A program made the position numbers and the translations under genes. From positions 248,001 to 312,000 of the forward strand of contig CAVTXF010000002.1 in NCBI GenBank assembly GCA_963738595.1: DNA of 64,000 bases. Direction: 5' to 3'. This stretch comes from Aestuariivirga sp963738595 (GTDB lineage Bacteria; Pseudomonadota; Alphaproteobacteria; Rhizobiales; Aestuariivirgaceae). Positions 1 to 8,412 of the stretch are shown piece after piece (position 1 is the first letter of the stretch; every line of letters starts with the position of its first letter). The notes under the pieces were generated by a model, which did no database searches, was not told the DNA's origin, and saw only the letters and a list, made by a program, of their open reading frames with translations.

Positions 1-184
1 AGGCGAGCAAGGCATAGCAGAGATATTTTCCGAGCAGTGTTACCATATGGTCCGGCACGTGGAATGGCGAGGTGGCTGGCATCAGCAAGTTCAGTGCGGG
101 GACCAACAAGCCCGTGGCCATGACGACTGCCAAGAACAGCTTCGCGGCAGGATCCAACACTGGTGTTATTGGCGCGGTGATCAT
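1..184 (-). CDS. urtC: Urea ABC transporter permease UrtC (N-terminal fragment)
   Basis: The reverse strand reads in frame from an ATG at 184 and runs off the window edge, giving the first 61 codons. The peptide begins MITAPITPVLDPAAK and contains LLVPALNLL and HMVTLLGKYLCYALLA, which match the start of UrtC, the second membrane permease of the urea/short-amide ABC importer (branched-chain amino-acid permease superfamily). Its ATG overlaps the urtB stop codon as ATGA, so the two are translationally coupled. Only the beginning is visible; the ATPase genes urtD and urtE would be expected beyond the left edge. Confidence 0.9.
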   Translation of the reverse strand, partial: MITAPITPVLDPAAKLFLAVVMATGLLVPALNLLMPATSPFHVPDHMVTLLGKYLCYALLA

Positions 185-1779
185 GCGTCCACCCAACGAC
201 CTTTCAATGCAAACAGTCCGCGTGGCCGCTTCTGGATGAACAGGATTACGGCAACGAGAATAATAATTTTGCCGAGTACGGTTCCGGTGAAGGGCTCAAG
301 AAACTTGTTTGTGATTCCGAGTGTTACGGCGCCTGCCAGCGTGCCCCAGAGATTTCCGACGCCGCCAAATACCACGACAAGGAAGCTGTCAATAATATAG
401 CTTTGACCGAGATTGGGACTGACATTGTCAATCTGGGTGAGCGCAACACCTGCAAGGCCGGCGATGCCTGATCCCAGTCCGAATGTCAGCGCATCAACCC
501 AACGCGAACGGATGCCCATGGCATTGGCCATTTGCCGGTTCTGCGTCACGGCACGCATGTGCAGGCCGATGGCGGATTTCTTCATCAACGCCATGAGCCC
601 CATGAAGACTGCGATTGCAAAGACCAGAATGACCACGCGGTTCATGGTCAGCGCCAGTCCACCTGCGAGTTCAATCGACCCGTTCATCCAGTCAGGCTGT
701 GTCACTTCCTTGTTGGTGGGACCGAAGATGGAACGCACCGCCTGTTGCAATATGAGCGAAATGCCCCAGGTCGCCAGCAACGTTTCCAGTGGCCTGCCAT
801 AGAGGTAACGGATTATGCCACGCTCTATTGCGATGCCGACGCCACCAGATACCATAAATGCAGCAGGAACGGCGAGCAGCAGCGACACCGGCATGATCGC
901 TGGCGCATGAGCCGCTATTATCCCTTGCACCACATAAGTTGTGTAAGCACCGAGCATCACCATCTCGCCATGTGCCATGTTGATGATGCCCATGACACCA
1001 AAGGTGATGGCAAGGCCGATTGCTGCAAGAAGCAGGACGGACGCCAGCGACAGTCCATACCAGATATTCTGAACTGCGGCCCATTTGGCCTGGCTGCTTT
1101 CAATGGAGTTGGCTGCAGCAAGCGCTGCGGCTTTCAGACTGTCTTCGGCAGTTGCGGCAAAACCTTTCAACAAGGCAACGGTGTCGCGGTCGGTGCGCGT
1201 TCTGAGCGTGTCAATCGCGGCGCGCTTGTCTGTTTCGGGGCGGTCACTGTTGAGCGTAGCGGCAGCGGCGGCCTGTTTCAGCAATTGTGCAAGGCCCGCA
1301 TCTTTTTCAGACGCAATGGCGTTCTCAAGCGCTGGCAATGCAGCAGGATCGCCTGATTTCAAGACAGACAGAACTGCCTTGCGGCGCGTGCCGATGTCAG
1401 GGTTGAGAAGTGTGAGGCTTCCCAGCGCATTCTGAAGAACGCGGCGCACCGCATTGTTGACCTTGATTTTCTCAAATCCGGCTTTGGGCCCTTCACCTTC
1501 CGGCTTCATCCCCTCAGGGTTTGTCAGGGTAAGAAGGTCGCCATTTGCCGTGGTGATGAAAACCTTGCTGTCGGATTTTCGAACATAGAGTGTCCCTGCT
1601 GTCAGGGCGTCCAGCACTGGTATTGCGGCCTTGCTGCCTGATGCTGCGAGCGATGTGATCGCCGTTTCGCGATCCTTGAAATTGCCTTGCCCGAGCGCAT
1701 CGATGAAAGTTGTTGCATCCTGCGCGATTGCGGTGATGCTCATGAGGAAGATGGCAATGGCAGTGATAATCAGGCGCAT
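181..1779 (-). CDS. urtB: Urea ABC transporter permease UrtB
   Basis: A 532-residue inner-membrane permease of the urea importer. It has a signal-like N-terminus (about residues 1-20), a soluble periplasmic HEAT-like region to about residue 235 (the extension typical of UrtB), then a LivH-like membrane domain with several helices and the motifs GLAITFGVMGIINMAHGE and FLVVVFGGVGNLWGTLAGA. It lies 78 bases downstream of urtA and overlaps urtC by ATGA. Together with UrtA, UrtC and the ATPases UrtD/UrtE it would import urea for use as nitrogen source. The family assignment is firm; substrate preference (urea versus short amides) is inferred from the family. Confidence 0.95.
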   Translation of the reverse strand: MRLIITAIAIFLMSITAIAQDATTFIDALGQGNFKDRETAITSLAASGSKAAIPVLDALTAGTLYVRKSDSKVFITTANGDLLTLTNPEGMKPEGEGPKAGFEKIKVNNAVRRVLQNALGSLTLLNPDIGTRRKAVLSVLKSGDPAALPALENAIASEKDAGLAQLLKQAAAAATLNSDRPETDKRAAIDTLRTRTDRDTVALLKGFAATAEDSLKAAALAAANSIESSQAKWAAVQNIWYGLSLASVLLLAAIGLAITFGVMGIINMAHGEMVMLGAYTTYVVQGIIAAHAPAIMPVSLLLAVPAAFMVSGGVGIAIERGIIRYLYGRPLETLLATWGISLILQQAVRSIFGPTNKEVTQPDWMNGSIELAGGLALTMNRVVILVFAIAVFMGLMALMKKSAIGLHMRAVTQNRQMANAMGIRSRWVDALTFGLGSGIAGLAGVALTQIDNVSPNLGQSYIIDSFLVVVFGGVGNLWGTLAGAVTLGITNKFLEPFTGTVLGKIIILVAVILFIQKRPRGLFALKGRWVDA

Positions 1780-1799
1780 GATGACTTTGTGAAAAATTG

Positions 1800-1835
1800 G
1801 AGTCCGCCCGACGGGAGGAGGTGCCAGGCGGACTC
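1800..1835 (-). promoter_or_regulatory. Intercistronic hairpin between urtA and urtB
   Basis: GAGTCCGCC at 1800-1808 pairs perfectly with GGCGGACTC at 1827-1835 (9-bp stem, 18-base loop). It sits in the 78-base gap between the binding-protein gene and the first permease gene. No T-run follows on the minus strand, so it is more likely an mRNA-stabilising or partial-termination element that keeps urtA expression above that of urtBC than a full terminator. This role is inference. Confidence 0.5.
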
Positions 1836-1857
1836 GGGGTTGCGGTGGCTTTACATC

Positions 1858-3174
1858 TCAGCCGCCGGACGTGACTGCGGCTCCGCCACATTTTCCGGAG
1901 GCAACATTGAAGTTGCCGCATGACATCGGGGCGCGCCAATCAGAGATCAGGTCTTTTGATTCAGGCAGGAAGTCCGACCATTCATCACCGACGACGAGGC
2001 CAGGTGTTTGCCAGACAATTTCGAACTGGCCGGTCTCCTGGATTTCGCCGATCAATACCGGTTTGGTGATGTGATGGTTTGGCATCATGGTCGAGACGCC
2101 ACCAGAAAGATTCGGGACGGCAACACCGATGATGGAAGCGGCCACTGGATCGGTCTCCGTGGTGCCTGCCTTCTTCACCGCCTCGACCCACATGTTGAAG
2201 CCGATGAAATGCGCCTCCATCGGATCATTGGTCACGCGCTTCTCGTCCTTGATGAAGGTCTTCCAATCTTTGATGAATGCGGCATTGGTCGGGTTATCAA
2301 TCGACATGAAATAGTTCCAGGCCGCGAGATGGCCAACGAGTGGGCCCTTGTCGATACCGGCAAGCTCTTCTTCACCCACGGAGAAGGCGACGACCGGAAT
2401 GTCTGTTGCAGCAACGCCTTGTTGACCGAGTTCCTTGTAGAAGGGCACATTGGCGTCGCCATTGATGGTGGAGACAACTGCTGTCTTCTTGCCTGCGGAG
2501 CCAAACTTCTTGATATCGGCGACAATTGACTGCCAGTCGGCATGGCCAAACGGTGTATAGTTGATCATAATGTCATCCGGTGCCACTTTCAGAACATCCT
2601 TGAGATAGGTCTCGAGTATCTTGTTTGTGGTGCGCGGATAGACATAGTCTGTGCCTGCGAGCACCCAGCGCGTTACCCCTTCATTGGCAAGATAATCGAC
2701 GGCGGGAATGGCTTGCTGGTTGGGTGCAGCACCCGTGTAAAAGACATTCTTCGAGCTTTCCTCGCCCTCATATTGCACGGGATAGAACAGCAGACCGTTC
2801 AGCTCTTCAAACACCGGCAATACAGACTTGCGCGACACGGAGGTCCAGCAACCGAAGACTGCTGCGCATTTGTCTGCTGAAATCAGGCCACGGGCCTTTT
2901 CTGCAAAGAGCGGCCAATCAGACGCCGGGTCAACCACAACGGCTTCAAGTTTCTTGCCCAGCAATCCGCCTTTGGCGTTTTGCCCTTCGATCAACATCAG
3001 CATGACATCTTTCAATGTGGTTTCGCTGATCGCCATGGTGCCGGACAGCGAATGCAGGACACCAACCTTGATTGTCTCACCTTCAGCGAAAGCGTATTGC
3101 GGCAGTCCCAATGCCGCTGCAGTGGCGGCGAATGCTGCTGCAGATTTCAAGAATCCCCGTCTGTTGGTCATCAT
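1858..3174 (-). CDS. urtA: Urea ABC transporter substrate-binding protein UrtA
   Basis: Periplasmic urea-binding protein of about 438 residues. The start is one of two adjacent ATGs (3174 or 3171) behind AGGAGA; a longer reading from 3198 has no such ribosome-binding site. The N-terminus MMTNRRGFLKSAAAFAATAA carries a twin-arginine (Tat) motif RRGFLK, then a hydrophobic stretch ending near QYAFA, so export in folded form is likely. The mature part starts ETIKVGVLHSLSGTMAISE, the classic type-I periplasmic-binding fold of the LivJ/UrtA family, and contains LFYPVQYEGEESS and YVYPRTTNKI typical of UrtA. It is first in the urtABC operon and preceded by a sigma-54 promoter. Confidence 0.96.
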   Translation of the reverse strand: MMTNRRGFLKSAAAFAATAAALGLPQYAFAEGETIKVGVLHSLSGTMAISETTLKDVMLMLIEGQNAKGGLLGKKLEAVVVDPASDWPLFAEKARGLISADKCAAVFGCWTSVSRKSVLPVFEELNGLLFYPVQYEGEESSKNVFYTGAAPNQQAIPAVDYLANEGVTRWVLAGTDYVYPRTTNKILETYLKDVLKVAPDDIMINYTPFGHADWQSIVADIKKFGSAGKKTAVVSTINGDANVPFYKELGQQGVAATDIPVVAFSVGEEELAGIDKGPLVGHLAAWNYFMSIDNPTNAAFIKDWKTFIKDEKRVTNDPMEAHFIGFNMWVEAVKKAGTTETDPVAASIIGVAVPNLSGGVSTMMPNHHITKPVLIGEIQETGQFEIVWQTPGLVVGDEWSDFLPESKDLISDWRAPMSCGNFNVASGKCGGAAVTSGG

Positions 3175-3210
3175 TTTCTCCTGTGGTGCCTTGTGCACTG
3201 CAGGAGAGAT

Positions 3211-3226
3211 TGCAACGGGCGTGCCA
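3211..3226 (-). promoter_or_regulatory. Sigma-54 (-24/-12) promoter of the urt operon
   Basis: On the minus strand the sequence reads TGGCAC-GCCCG-TTGCA, a near-perfect match to the RpoN consensus, with GG and GC separated by 10 bases. Transcription would begin near 3200, leaving about 26 bases of leader with AGGAGA ahead of urtA. Urea transport genes are classically under NtrC/RpoN nitrogen control, so both the sequence and the context agree. No competing sigma-70 promoter stands out in the same gap. Confidence 0.85.
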
Positions 3227-3330
3227 AGTGTTAATTGGCGTTAAGTAGCTGTGATATATGTATTTTAATTGTGCCTCGTTTTTAGCCTTTTGTGATATGT
3301 GACTGTTAAATCACCAGTTCGGCAGTTTCA

Positions 3331-3347
3331 GGTGCATTTTTGTGCAA
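3331..3347 (-). promoter_or_regulatory. Possible NtrC enhancer site upstream of urtA
   Basis: The minus strand reads TTGCACAAAAATGCACC, about 110 bases upstream of the -24/-12 promoter. It keeps one good NtrC half site (TTGCAC) followed by a degenerate second half, compared with TGCACC-N5-GGTGCA. Distance and context fit an enhancer, but the second half site is poor, so this is a weak call. Confidence 0.3.
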
Positions 3348-3370
3348 TGCGGCGAAAACTTGCCTGGGTC

Positions 3371-4882
3371 TCAAACCTTGAGGCGCAGCATGTGGTACGT
3401 GAATGGTGCCAGTTTGACGGTGAGCCTGTCATCATCCACCGTGGCACCCGCGCCTTTTTGCGGGACCACATTGTTCTGGTTCTTCAGCGTGTTGGTCGCC
3501 TCGAGATCCTTGTTGCTGATCATTTGATGATCGATGACCTTGGCCTTGTCAAAACCCTGCAACGAGAACCCGGTATCGAGCGATTCCGTGGCGTGGCGGT
3601 TGACGAGGAAGAACGTGAGCGTTCCCTCCGCTTCATTGTGAACACCTGCAACATCGAGATAAGGCACATTGTCGGCGACGTCGGCGTCATAGCCTTTGCA
3701 GTTGACCGCGAGTTGCAGTGCGGTGCCACGGCCATAAATGGAAGCAAAGTAGTAAGGGTAGTAAATCGTCTGGCGCCAGGCATCGCCGCCGGGTTCGGTC
3801 ATGATGGGAGCGATGACATTCACCAATTGCGCAATGCAGGCAATTTTCACGACATTGCTGCGCCTGATAAAGGTGTTGAGAATGCAGCCCACCTGCAGCA
3901 CGTCCTCAAAATTATAGGCGTCCTCCAACAGGCGCGGCGCATGCGGCCAGCCGGCATTGCCACCCAGAATGTCGCGGTCCCCGGCGCGCGAATGATACCA
4001 CACGTTCCATTCATCGAATGAAATATGCACCTTGTGTTTCGAGCGCTTGTTGGCCTTCACCACATTGATGGTGCTTTCGATGGTGCCGATATAGGCATCG
4101 AGCTTGTGGCTGAGCGCCAAAAAATTCGCCGTGTGCTTGGCGTGGTTGGCGAAATACATGTGGAGCGAAATGTGATCGACTGATTCATAGGAATGTTCGA
4201 GCACGGTGCGCTCCCATTCCGGGTAGGTTTTCATGTCCGAGTTGGAGGAACCGCAGACGATCAGTTCGAGTGACTTGTCGAAGGCGCGCAAGGTTTTCGC
4301 CGTTTCATTGGCGAGACGGCCATATTCATCCGCGGTCTTGTGGCCCACTTGCCAGGGGCCATCGAGTTCATTGCCCAGGCACCACATTTTCACATTGAAG
4401 GGATCTTTCTGGCCGTTCTTCTTGCGCAAGTCCCCCCAATAAGAGCCCGTCGGGCCGTTGACATATTCCACGAAATTGCGCGCCTCGTCGAGGCCGCGCG
4501 AACCCAGATTGATGGCCAGCATCATTTCGGTGTTCACCGTCTTGCACCAGGCGGCGAATTCGTGAATGCCGACGTGATTGCTTTCAGACGTGTGCCAGGC
4601 AAGATCGAGCCGCACCGGCCGGTCCTTCACGGGGCCGATGCCATCTTCCCAATTGTAGGCCGAGACGAAATTGCCGCCTGGATAACGTACGCAGGGGATG
4701 TTCAGCTCACGGACGAGTTCGGCAACGTCACCGCGCATGCCGTCCTTGTCAGCCGTCTTGTGGCCTGGCTCATGAATGCCAGTGTAGACTGCCCGGCCCA
4801 GATGCTCGAGGAAGGCGCCGTAGACCCGGTCGTCGATCTTGGCGATGGCGTAGTCCTTGTGTGCAGTGACGGTTGCTTTCAT
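3371..4882 (-). CDS. abfA: Alpha-L-arabinofuranosidase, GH51
   Basis: A 503-residue intracellular enzyme releasing terminal alpha-L-arabinofuranosyl residues from arabino-oligosaccharides. No signal peptide is visible. The GH51 signature GNELDGPW places the acid/base at Glu172, and SFDEWNVWY places the nucleophile at Glu291. Spacing and length match characterised GH51 enzymes (about 500 residues). The start ATG at 4882 follows GGGAGA. The gene opens an arabinoside locus that also holds an ABC importer and a GH127 enzyme, so it probably acts on imported oligosaccharides. A motif shared with other promoters of this locus lies about 40 bases upstream. Confidence 0.95.
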   Translation of the reverse strand: MKATVTAHKDYAIAKIDDRVYGAFLEHLGRAVYTGIHEPGHKTADKDGMRGDVAELVRELNIPCVRYPGGNFVSAYNWEDGIGPVKDRPVRLDLAWHTSESNHVGIHEFAAWCKTVNTEMMLAINLGSRGLDEARNFVEYVNGPTGSYWGDLRKKNGQKDPFNVKMWCLGNELDGPWQVGHKTADEYGRLANETAKTLRAFDKSLELIVCGSSNSDMKTYPEWERTVLEHSYESVDHISLHMYFANHAKHTANFLALSHKLDAYIGTIESTINVVKANKRSKHKVHISFDEWNVWYHSRAGDRDILGGNAGWPHAPRLLEDAYNFEDVLQVGCILNTFIRRSNVVKIACIAQLVNVIAPIMTEPGGDAWRQTIYYPYYFASIYGRGTALQLAVNCKGYDADVADNVPYLDVAGVHNEAEGTLTFFLVNRHATESLDTGFSLQGFDKAKVIDHQMISNKDLEATNTLKNQNNVVPQKGAGATVDDDRLTVKLAPFTYHMLRLKV

Positions 4883-4920
4883 GGCGGTCTCCCGGGTGTG
4901 TCTTGCAATTCATGTTTTTG

Positions 4921-4935
4921 GGTTTATATCGGGAA
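4921..4935 (-). promoter_or_regulatory. Putative operator upstream of the GH51 gene
   Basis: The minus strand reads TTCCCGATATAAACC. It aligns with TTTCCGATACAAACC upstream of the GH127 gene and with TATCCGATACATATC upstream of the binding-protein gene. The common core is TYCCGATAYAWA. It may be the binding site of the ArsR-like regulator encoded next door, but this is inferred from shared sequence only. Confidence 0.45.
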
Positions 4936-5028
4936 GATGGGTATGTAAAGGTGAAGGTCAGCAGCCCATTTGCCACTGACAAGATTTTCTAAGTGGTTTG
5001 ATCGGAGGTGGGGGACACGGACCGCATC

Positions 5029-5961
5029 TCACCCCCGCGCCACTTGCAGCCGCATGACGATATCCTGATCGTAATTCCCAAACCCGCGCCCGAAGATGTT
5101 GATGCCGCCCCTATGTTTGGCGTCTTCTCTTACTTCTATGCGCAGGCGGATGCTGTGGTGGTTGTCGAGGTCGAGCTCTTTCAATGACACCGGCGATATC
5201 TTGGTGCCGTCGACGTAGGTTCCATCGTCCAGCACGCGCCAGGTTTTGAGCATGCCGTATTGGCTGCCTTTGAGTTTCCACCAGGCGGGGGTGTAGACAC
5301 CGCGCTTGTCGCCGAAATCGCCCGGCGACATCCAGGTGCCGATCTCGATACCGTTGACGGAGAGCGTGATGTCAGACGGCCAGTCAGCTGAGGTGCCGGG
5401 CACTTCGGAGGAGAGTTCCATGGCGAATTCGAGTCCGCCCAATTTGCGGTTTCCCAGCTTGGCATTGTTGGGGAACTGGTATTCGAGAAATCCCCTGGTG
5501 AACCAGATGAGGCCTGCATGCATGCGGTCAGGATCAAGAAACGCGTTCGGCACGTCGAGCAAGCCGATGATGCCTTGCGGCGAACAGAGGCCGCAGGGGC
5601 CAGCGACTTCGCAGCTTGTATAGAGACCCAGCGGCATGGCCACTTCGATGGAATCAGCGCGAAGGTTTTCGGTGTCCTCCTTGAACATCACCAGCACCTG
5701 ATCAAAAGTGGAGTGACAGATTTTCTGGTTGCCCTTCTTGGCGCGTTGCGACTGGGTGCGGATCAGGCCTGCATCTTCCAGCACCTGAATGTTCGACGAG
5801 ATGGTGGATTGCGGCAATGCCAGCGCCGCAGCGATGTCGTTGACGTTCATGCCACCCTTGAGATGCAAGAGCTTCAGCACCTTGACGCGCACATCCGACG
5901 CAAAGGCCTTTAACACGTCGAGGCTGTCTTCCGGATCGATGACGAGAAATTCGCGGCTCAC
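5029..5961 (-). CDS. ArsR-like winged-helix transcriptional regulator with C-terminal ligand domain
   Basis: A 310-residue protein. Residues about 12-95 form a winged helix of ArsR type (DVRVKVLKLLHLKGGMNVNDIAAAL, then PQSTISSNIQVLEDAGLIRTQ). The remaining roughly 200 residues are unlike classic ArsR proteins: a segment CEVAGPCGLCS with three closely spaced cysteines, then a beta-rich, tryptophan-rich region that could be a sugar-binding sandwich. It sits between the GH51 gene and the divergently transcribed sugar-binding protein, so it is the obvious candidate to regulate the arabinoside locus. Ligand and mode (repressor or activator) are unknown. Confidence 0.75.
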   Translation of the reverse strand: MSREFLVIDPEDSLDVLKAFASDVRVKVLKLLHLKGGMNVNDIAAALALPQSTISSNIQVLEDAGLIRTQSQRAKKGNQKICHSTFDQVLVMFKEDTENLRADSIEVAMPLGLYTSCEVAGPCGLCSPQGIIGLLDVPNAFLDPDRMHAGLIWFTRGFLEYQFPNNAKLGNRKLGGLEFAMELSSEVPGTSADWPSDITLSVNGIEIGTWMSPGDFGDKRGVYTPAWWKLKGSQYGMLKTWRVLDDGTYVDGTKISPVSLKELDLDNHHSIRLRIEVREDAKHRGGINIFGRGFGNYDQDIVMRLQVARG

Positions 5962-6063
5962 GGGGTATTCTTTCTTTTGATGGCGACAGGTTCTGTATCA
6001 GCAATGACGGTACAGTCAAGATTGGCTCGCCAGACCGATGCCAAACCAGTTACCATAACGGAA

Positions 6064-6078
6064 TATCCGATACATATC
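6064..6078 (+). promoter_or_regulatory. Putative operator and promoter region of the arabinoside importer
   Basis: TATCCGATACATATC contains alternating TATC/GATA blocks (TATC-C-GATA and GATA-CA-TATC inverted pairs) and shares the TCCGATACA core with the site upstream of the GH127 gene. A perfect TTGACA (6089-6094) lies just downstream and could be the -35 of the binding-protein gene; the matching -10 is not clear. It lies in the 232-base gap between the regulator and the importer. Confidence 0.45.
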
Positions 6079-6193
6079 TTGCAAAGCGTTGACAGTTGCC
6101 TGCGATTGCTAGAGTGTCATGCCGTCAGGCTCATGAAGAATGACGTATCTGGGCCGCGGCGCAATGGCGAAAGACCAACCCTGGGAGGATCCA

Positions 6194-7462
6194 ATGATCA
6201 AGAGAATGTTATCGGCGGCAGTATTGTCCACTGCACTTTTCATTTCCAATGCCTATGCCAAGGAAACTGTCGTGTGGTGGGATTTCCTCGGCGGCGGTGA
6301 TGGCGTGCGCATGAAGAAGATGATCGAAGACTTCAACAAGGAACATGCTGACAAGATTGAGATCAACGCCACCACGCTGGAATGGGGTGTGCCGTTCTAC
6401 ACCAAGGTGCAGACATCTGCCTCCGTTGGCGAAGCGCCTGACGTGATGACCTATCATGCCAGCCGCCTTCCGCTTGCTGTGTCACAGGGAATCCTGCAGG
6501 AGGTGACAGCCGCCGACTGGACCACGATGGGCATGGGCGAAGCGGATTTCGCCAAGGCGACATGGGATGCCGTCACCGTTGATGGCAAGCAATATGCCGT
6601 GCCGCTCGATACGCATCCGATCGTGCTCTATTACAACAAGGATATTCTGGGCAAGGCCGGGCTGCTGGATGAAAACGGCAAGCCCAAAGGTTTCAATGGG
6701 GCCGACAACTTCAAGGCCGCCATGCAGAAGGCAAAAGATGCCGGAGCCAAGTGGGGCATTGCCGGCGTGACAGCTGACGGCAATTTCATGTACCGCACCA
6801 TCTATTCGCTGATGGGCCAGCAGGACGGCGAGCTGATGACCGATGGCAAGTTCCTGCAAGGCGACAATGGCAAGAAACTTGAAAATGCATTGGGCGTTCT
6901 GGCCGACTGGACCAAGAGCGGGTTGCAGTCTCCCTACACGGATTATCCGTCAGCAGTGGCGCTCTTCACATCGGGCGAAGCCGCGATGATGATCAATGGC
7001 GTGTGGGAAGTGCCAACGATGACAGATTTGAAGGCCAACGGAAAACTGTTCGAGTGGGGCGCCATCGAATTGCCGGTGATCTTCGCGCATCCCTCGACCT
7101 ATGCCGACAGCCACGCATTCGCCATCCCCGCCAACAAGGGCAAGGACATGGCTCCTGAAAAACGTGCTGCCGTTCTGGAAGTGATCAGCTGGATCGACAA
7201 GCATTCGCTGTTCTGGGCAACGGCTGGCCATATTCCGGCCTATGGGCCTGTGACCGCGACAGATGGGTACAAGAAGATGGAGCCCAACGCGACCTATTCA
7301 CCCCTGACGGCCAACATGATCTTTGACCCGAAATCCACCGTGTTTGGCGTGGCAGGACCAGTGTTCGACGTGATGTCGACGCACTTCGTCCCAACGCTCA
7401 ATGGCGAAATGGATCCAGCGGCGGCGGTTGAAAAGATCAAGGCTGATCTGGACAACATGTAA
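6194..7462 (+). CDS. Sugar ABC transporter substrate-binding protein (arabinoside locus)
   Basis: Periplasmic solute-binding protein of about 422 residues. The start ATG at 6194 is chosen because GGGAGG lies 5 bases upstream and because it gives a clean signal peptide (MIKRMLSAAVLSTALFISNAYA, cleavage before KE). The longer reading from 6140 adds an unlikely leader. The mature protein begins ETVVWWDFLGGGDGVRMKK, as in the UgpB/MalE family (solute-binding protein family 1). It is followed by a strong hairpin and two permease genes. Neighbouring GH51 and GH127 arabinofuranosidases suggest arabino-oligosaccharides or L-arabinosides as substrate; this is inference. Confidence 0.92.
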   Translation: MIKRMLSAAVLSTALFISNAYAKETVVWWDFLGGGDGVRMKKMIEDFNKEHADKIEINATTLEWGVPFYTKVQTSASVGEAPDVMTYHASRLPLAVSQGILQEVTAADWTTMGMGEADFAKATWDAVTVDGKQYAVPLDTHPIVLYYNKDILGKAGLLDENGKPKGFNGADNFKAAMQKAKDAGAKWGIAGVTADGNFMYRTIYSLMGQQDGELMTDGKFLQGDNGKKLENALGVLADWTKSGLQSPYTDYPSAVALFTSGEAAMMINGVWEVPTMTDLKANGKLFEWGAIELPVIFAHPSTYADSHAFAIPANKGKDMAPEKRAAVLEVISWIDKHSLFWATAGHIPAYGPVTATDGYKKMEPNATYSPLTANMIFDPKSTVFGVAGPVFDVMSTHFVPTLNGEMDPAAAVEKIKADLDNM

Positions 7463-7475
7463 AACCCTGCAATGA

Positions 7476-7510
7476 TCGGGCTGCCCGCAACCTCCCTGCG
7501 GGCAGCCCGA
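7476..7510 (+). promoter_or_regulatory. Strong hairpin between binding-protein and permease genes
   Basis: TCGGGCTGCCCGC (7476-7488) and GCGGGCAGCCCGA (7498-7510) form a perfect 13-bp stem with a 9-base loop. It is followed by AATTGTGATTG rather than a T-run, so it is probably an mRNA 3'-end stabiliser or partial terminator that raises the binding protein over the permeases, as in other ABC operons. The structure is certain; the role is inferred. Confidence 0.65.
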
Positions 7511-7524
7511 ATTGTGATTGATCC

Positions 7525-8412
7525 ATGCTGCGCAACGTCCGCACCGAAGCCCTGATTGCCCTGCTCTTGCTGGTGCCGTTCCTTGCCGTTTACGGCCTGA
7601 TCTTCATCTATCCCACCATCCAGATGTTCATCACGTCGTTCACCGATGCGCCGCTGATCGGCGAAGGCAAGTGGGTGGGCGTGGAGAATTACGCGCGGCT
7701 GCCAAAGGACCGATTGTTTGTACTGTCGCTGTGGAACACGGGGTACTTCGTTCTTCTGTCAGTCGTTCCCGGCGCGTTCATTGCTCTGTTCATCGCGCTG
7801 GGCGTGAGCAGGCTTTCAGGCTGGTTGCAGTCCACTGTCTTGGCGCTGTTCTTTCTGCCTTTCATCCTGCCGGTCTCAGTGGTCTATTTCGTGTGGGACT
7901 GGATCCTGAATTACCAGTTCGGTGTCGGCATGCACATTCTCAATTTTTTCGGCATTCCGCGCTCACCCGTATTCAAGACCATCACCTGGTTCATGCCCGC
8001 TGTTGCGCTTGTTACAATCTGGTGGACGGCCGGATTTTCATTGTTGCTTTTTCTCGCTGGTATTCGTGCCATCCCGCCAGAAATCTATGAAGCCGCAGCA
8101 CTCGACAATTCCGGCCCGTGGCGCACGTTTCGAAGAATCACCTGGCCGCTGTTGTGGCCCGTGACCGCTTTGGTGCTGACAATCCAGCTGATCCTGCAGT
8201 TGAAGATATTCGACCAGGTCTATCTGTTTTCGATCGGCAGCAGGCCGAACGACACCATGGTTATGGTGCAGTATATCTACACCCGCGCCTTTGTGAACAA
8301 TCAGGGCGGCCGCGCGGCAGCGATTGCCGTTACATTGTTTGTCATCGTCATTATCATCACTGTCTTTCAATTCCAGCTCCTGCGGATGGCAGGGGGAGCG
8401 GAGCGCAAATGA
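7525..8412 (+). CDS. Sugar ABC transporter permease (MalF/UgpA type)
   Basis: A 295-residue inner-membrane protein with about six helices, starting LIALLLLVPFLAVYGLIFIYP. The cytoplasmic EAA loop that contacts the ATPase is visible as EAAALDNSGPWRTFRRITWPLL. It pairs with the next gene, whose ATG overlaps this stop codon (ATGA). Together with the upstream binding protein and the nearby ATPase it completes an importer of the CUT1 type (oligosaccharides). Confidence in the family is high; substrate is inferred from the arabinofuranosidase neighbours. Confidence 0.92.
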   Translation: MLRNVRTEALIALLLLVPFLAVYGLIFIYPTIQMFITSFTDAPLIGEGKWVGVENYARLPKDRLFVLSLWNTGYFVLLSVVPGAFIALFIALGVSRLSGWLQSTVLALFFLPFILPVSVVYFVWDWILNYQFGVGMHILNFFGIPRSPVFKTITWFMPAVALVTIWWTAGFSLLLFLAGIRAIPPEIYEAAALDNSGPWRTFRRITWPLLWPVTALVLTIQLILQLKIFDQVYLFSIGSRPNDTMVMVQYIYTRAFVNNQGGRAAAIAVTLFVIVIIITVFQFQLLRMAGGAERK

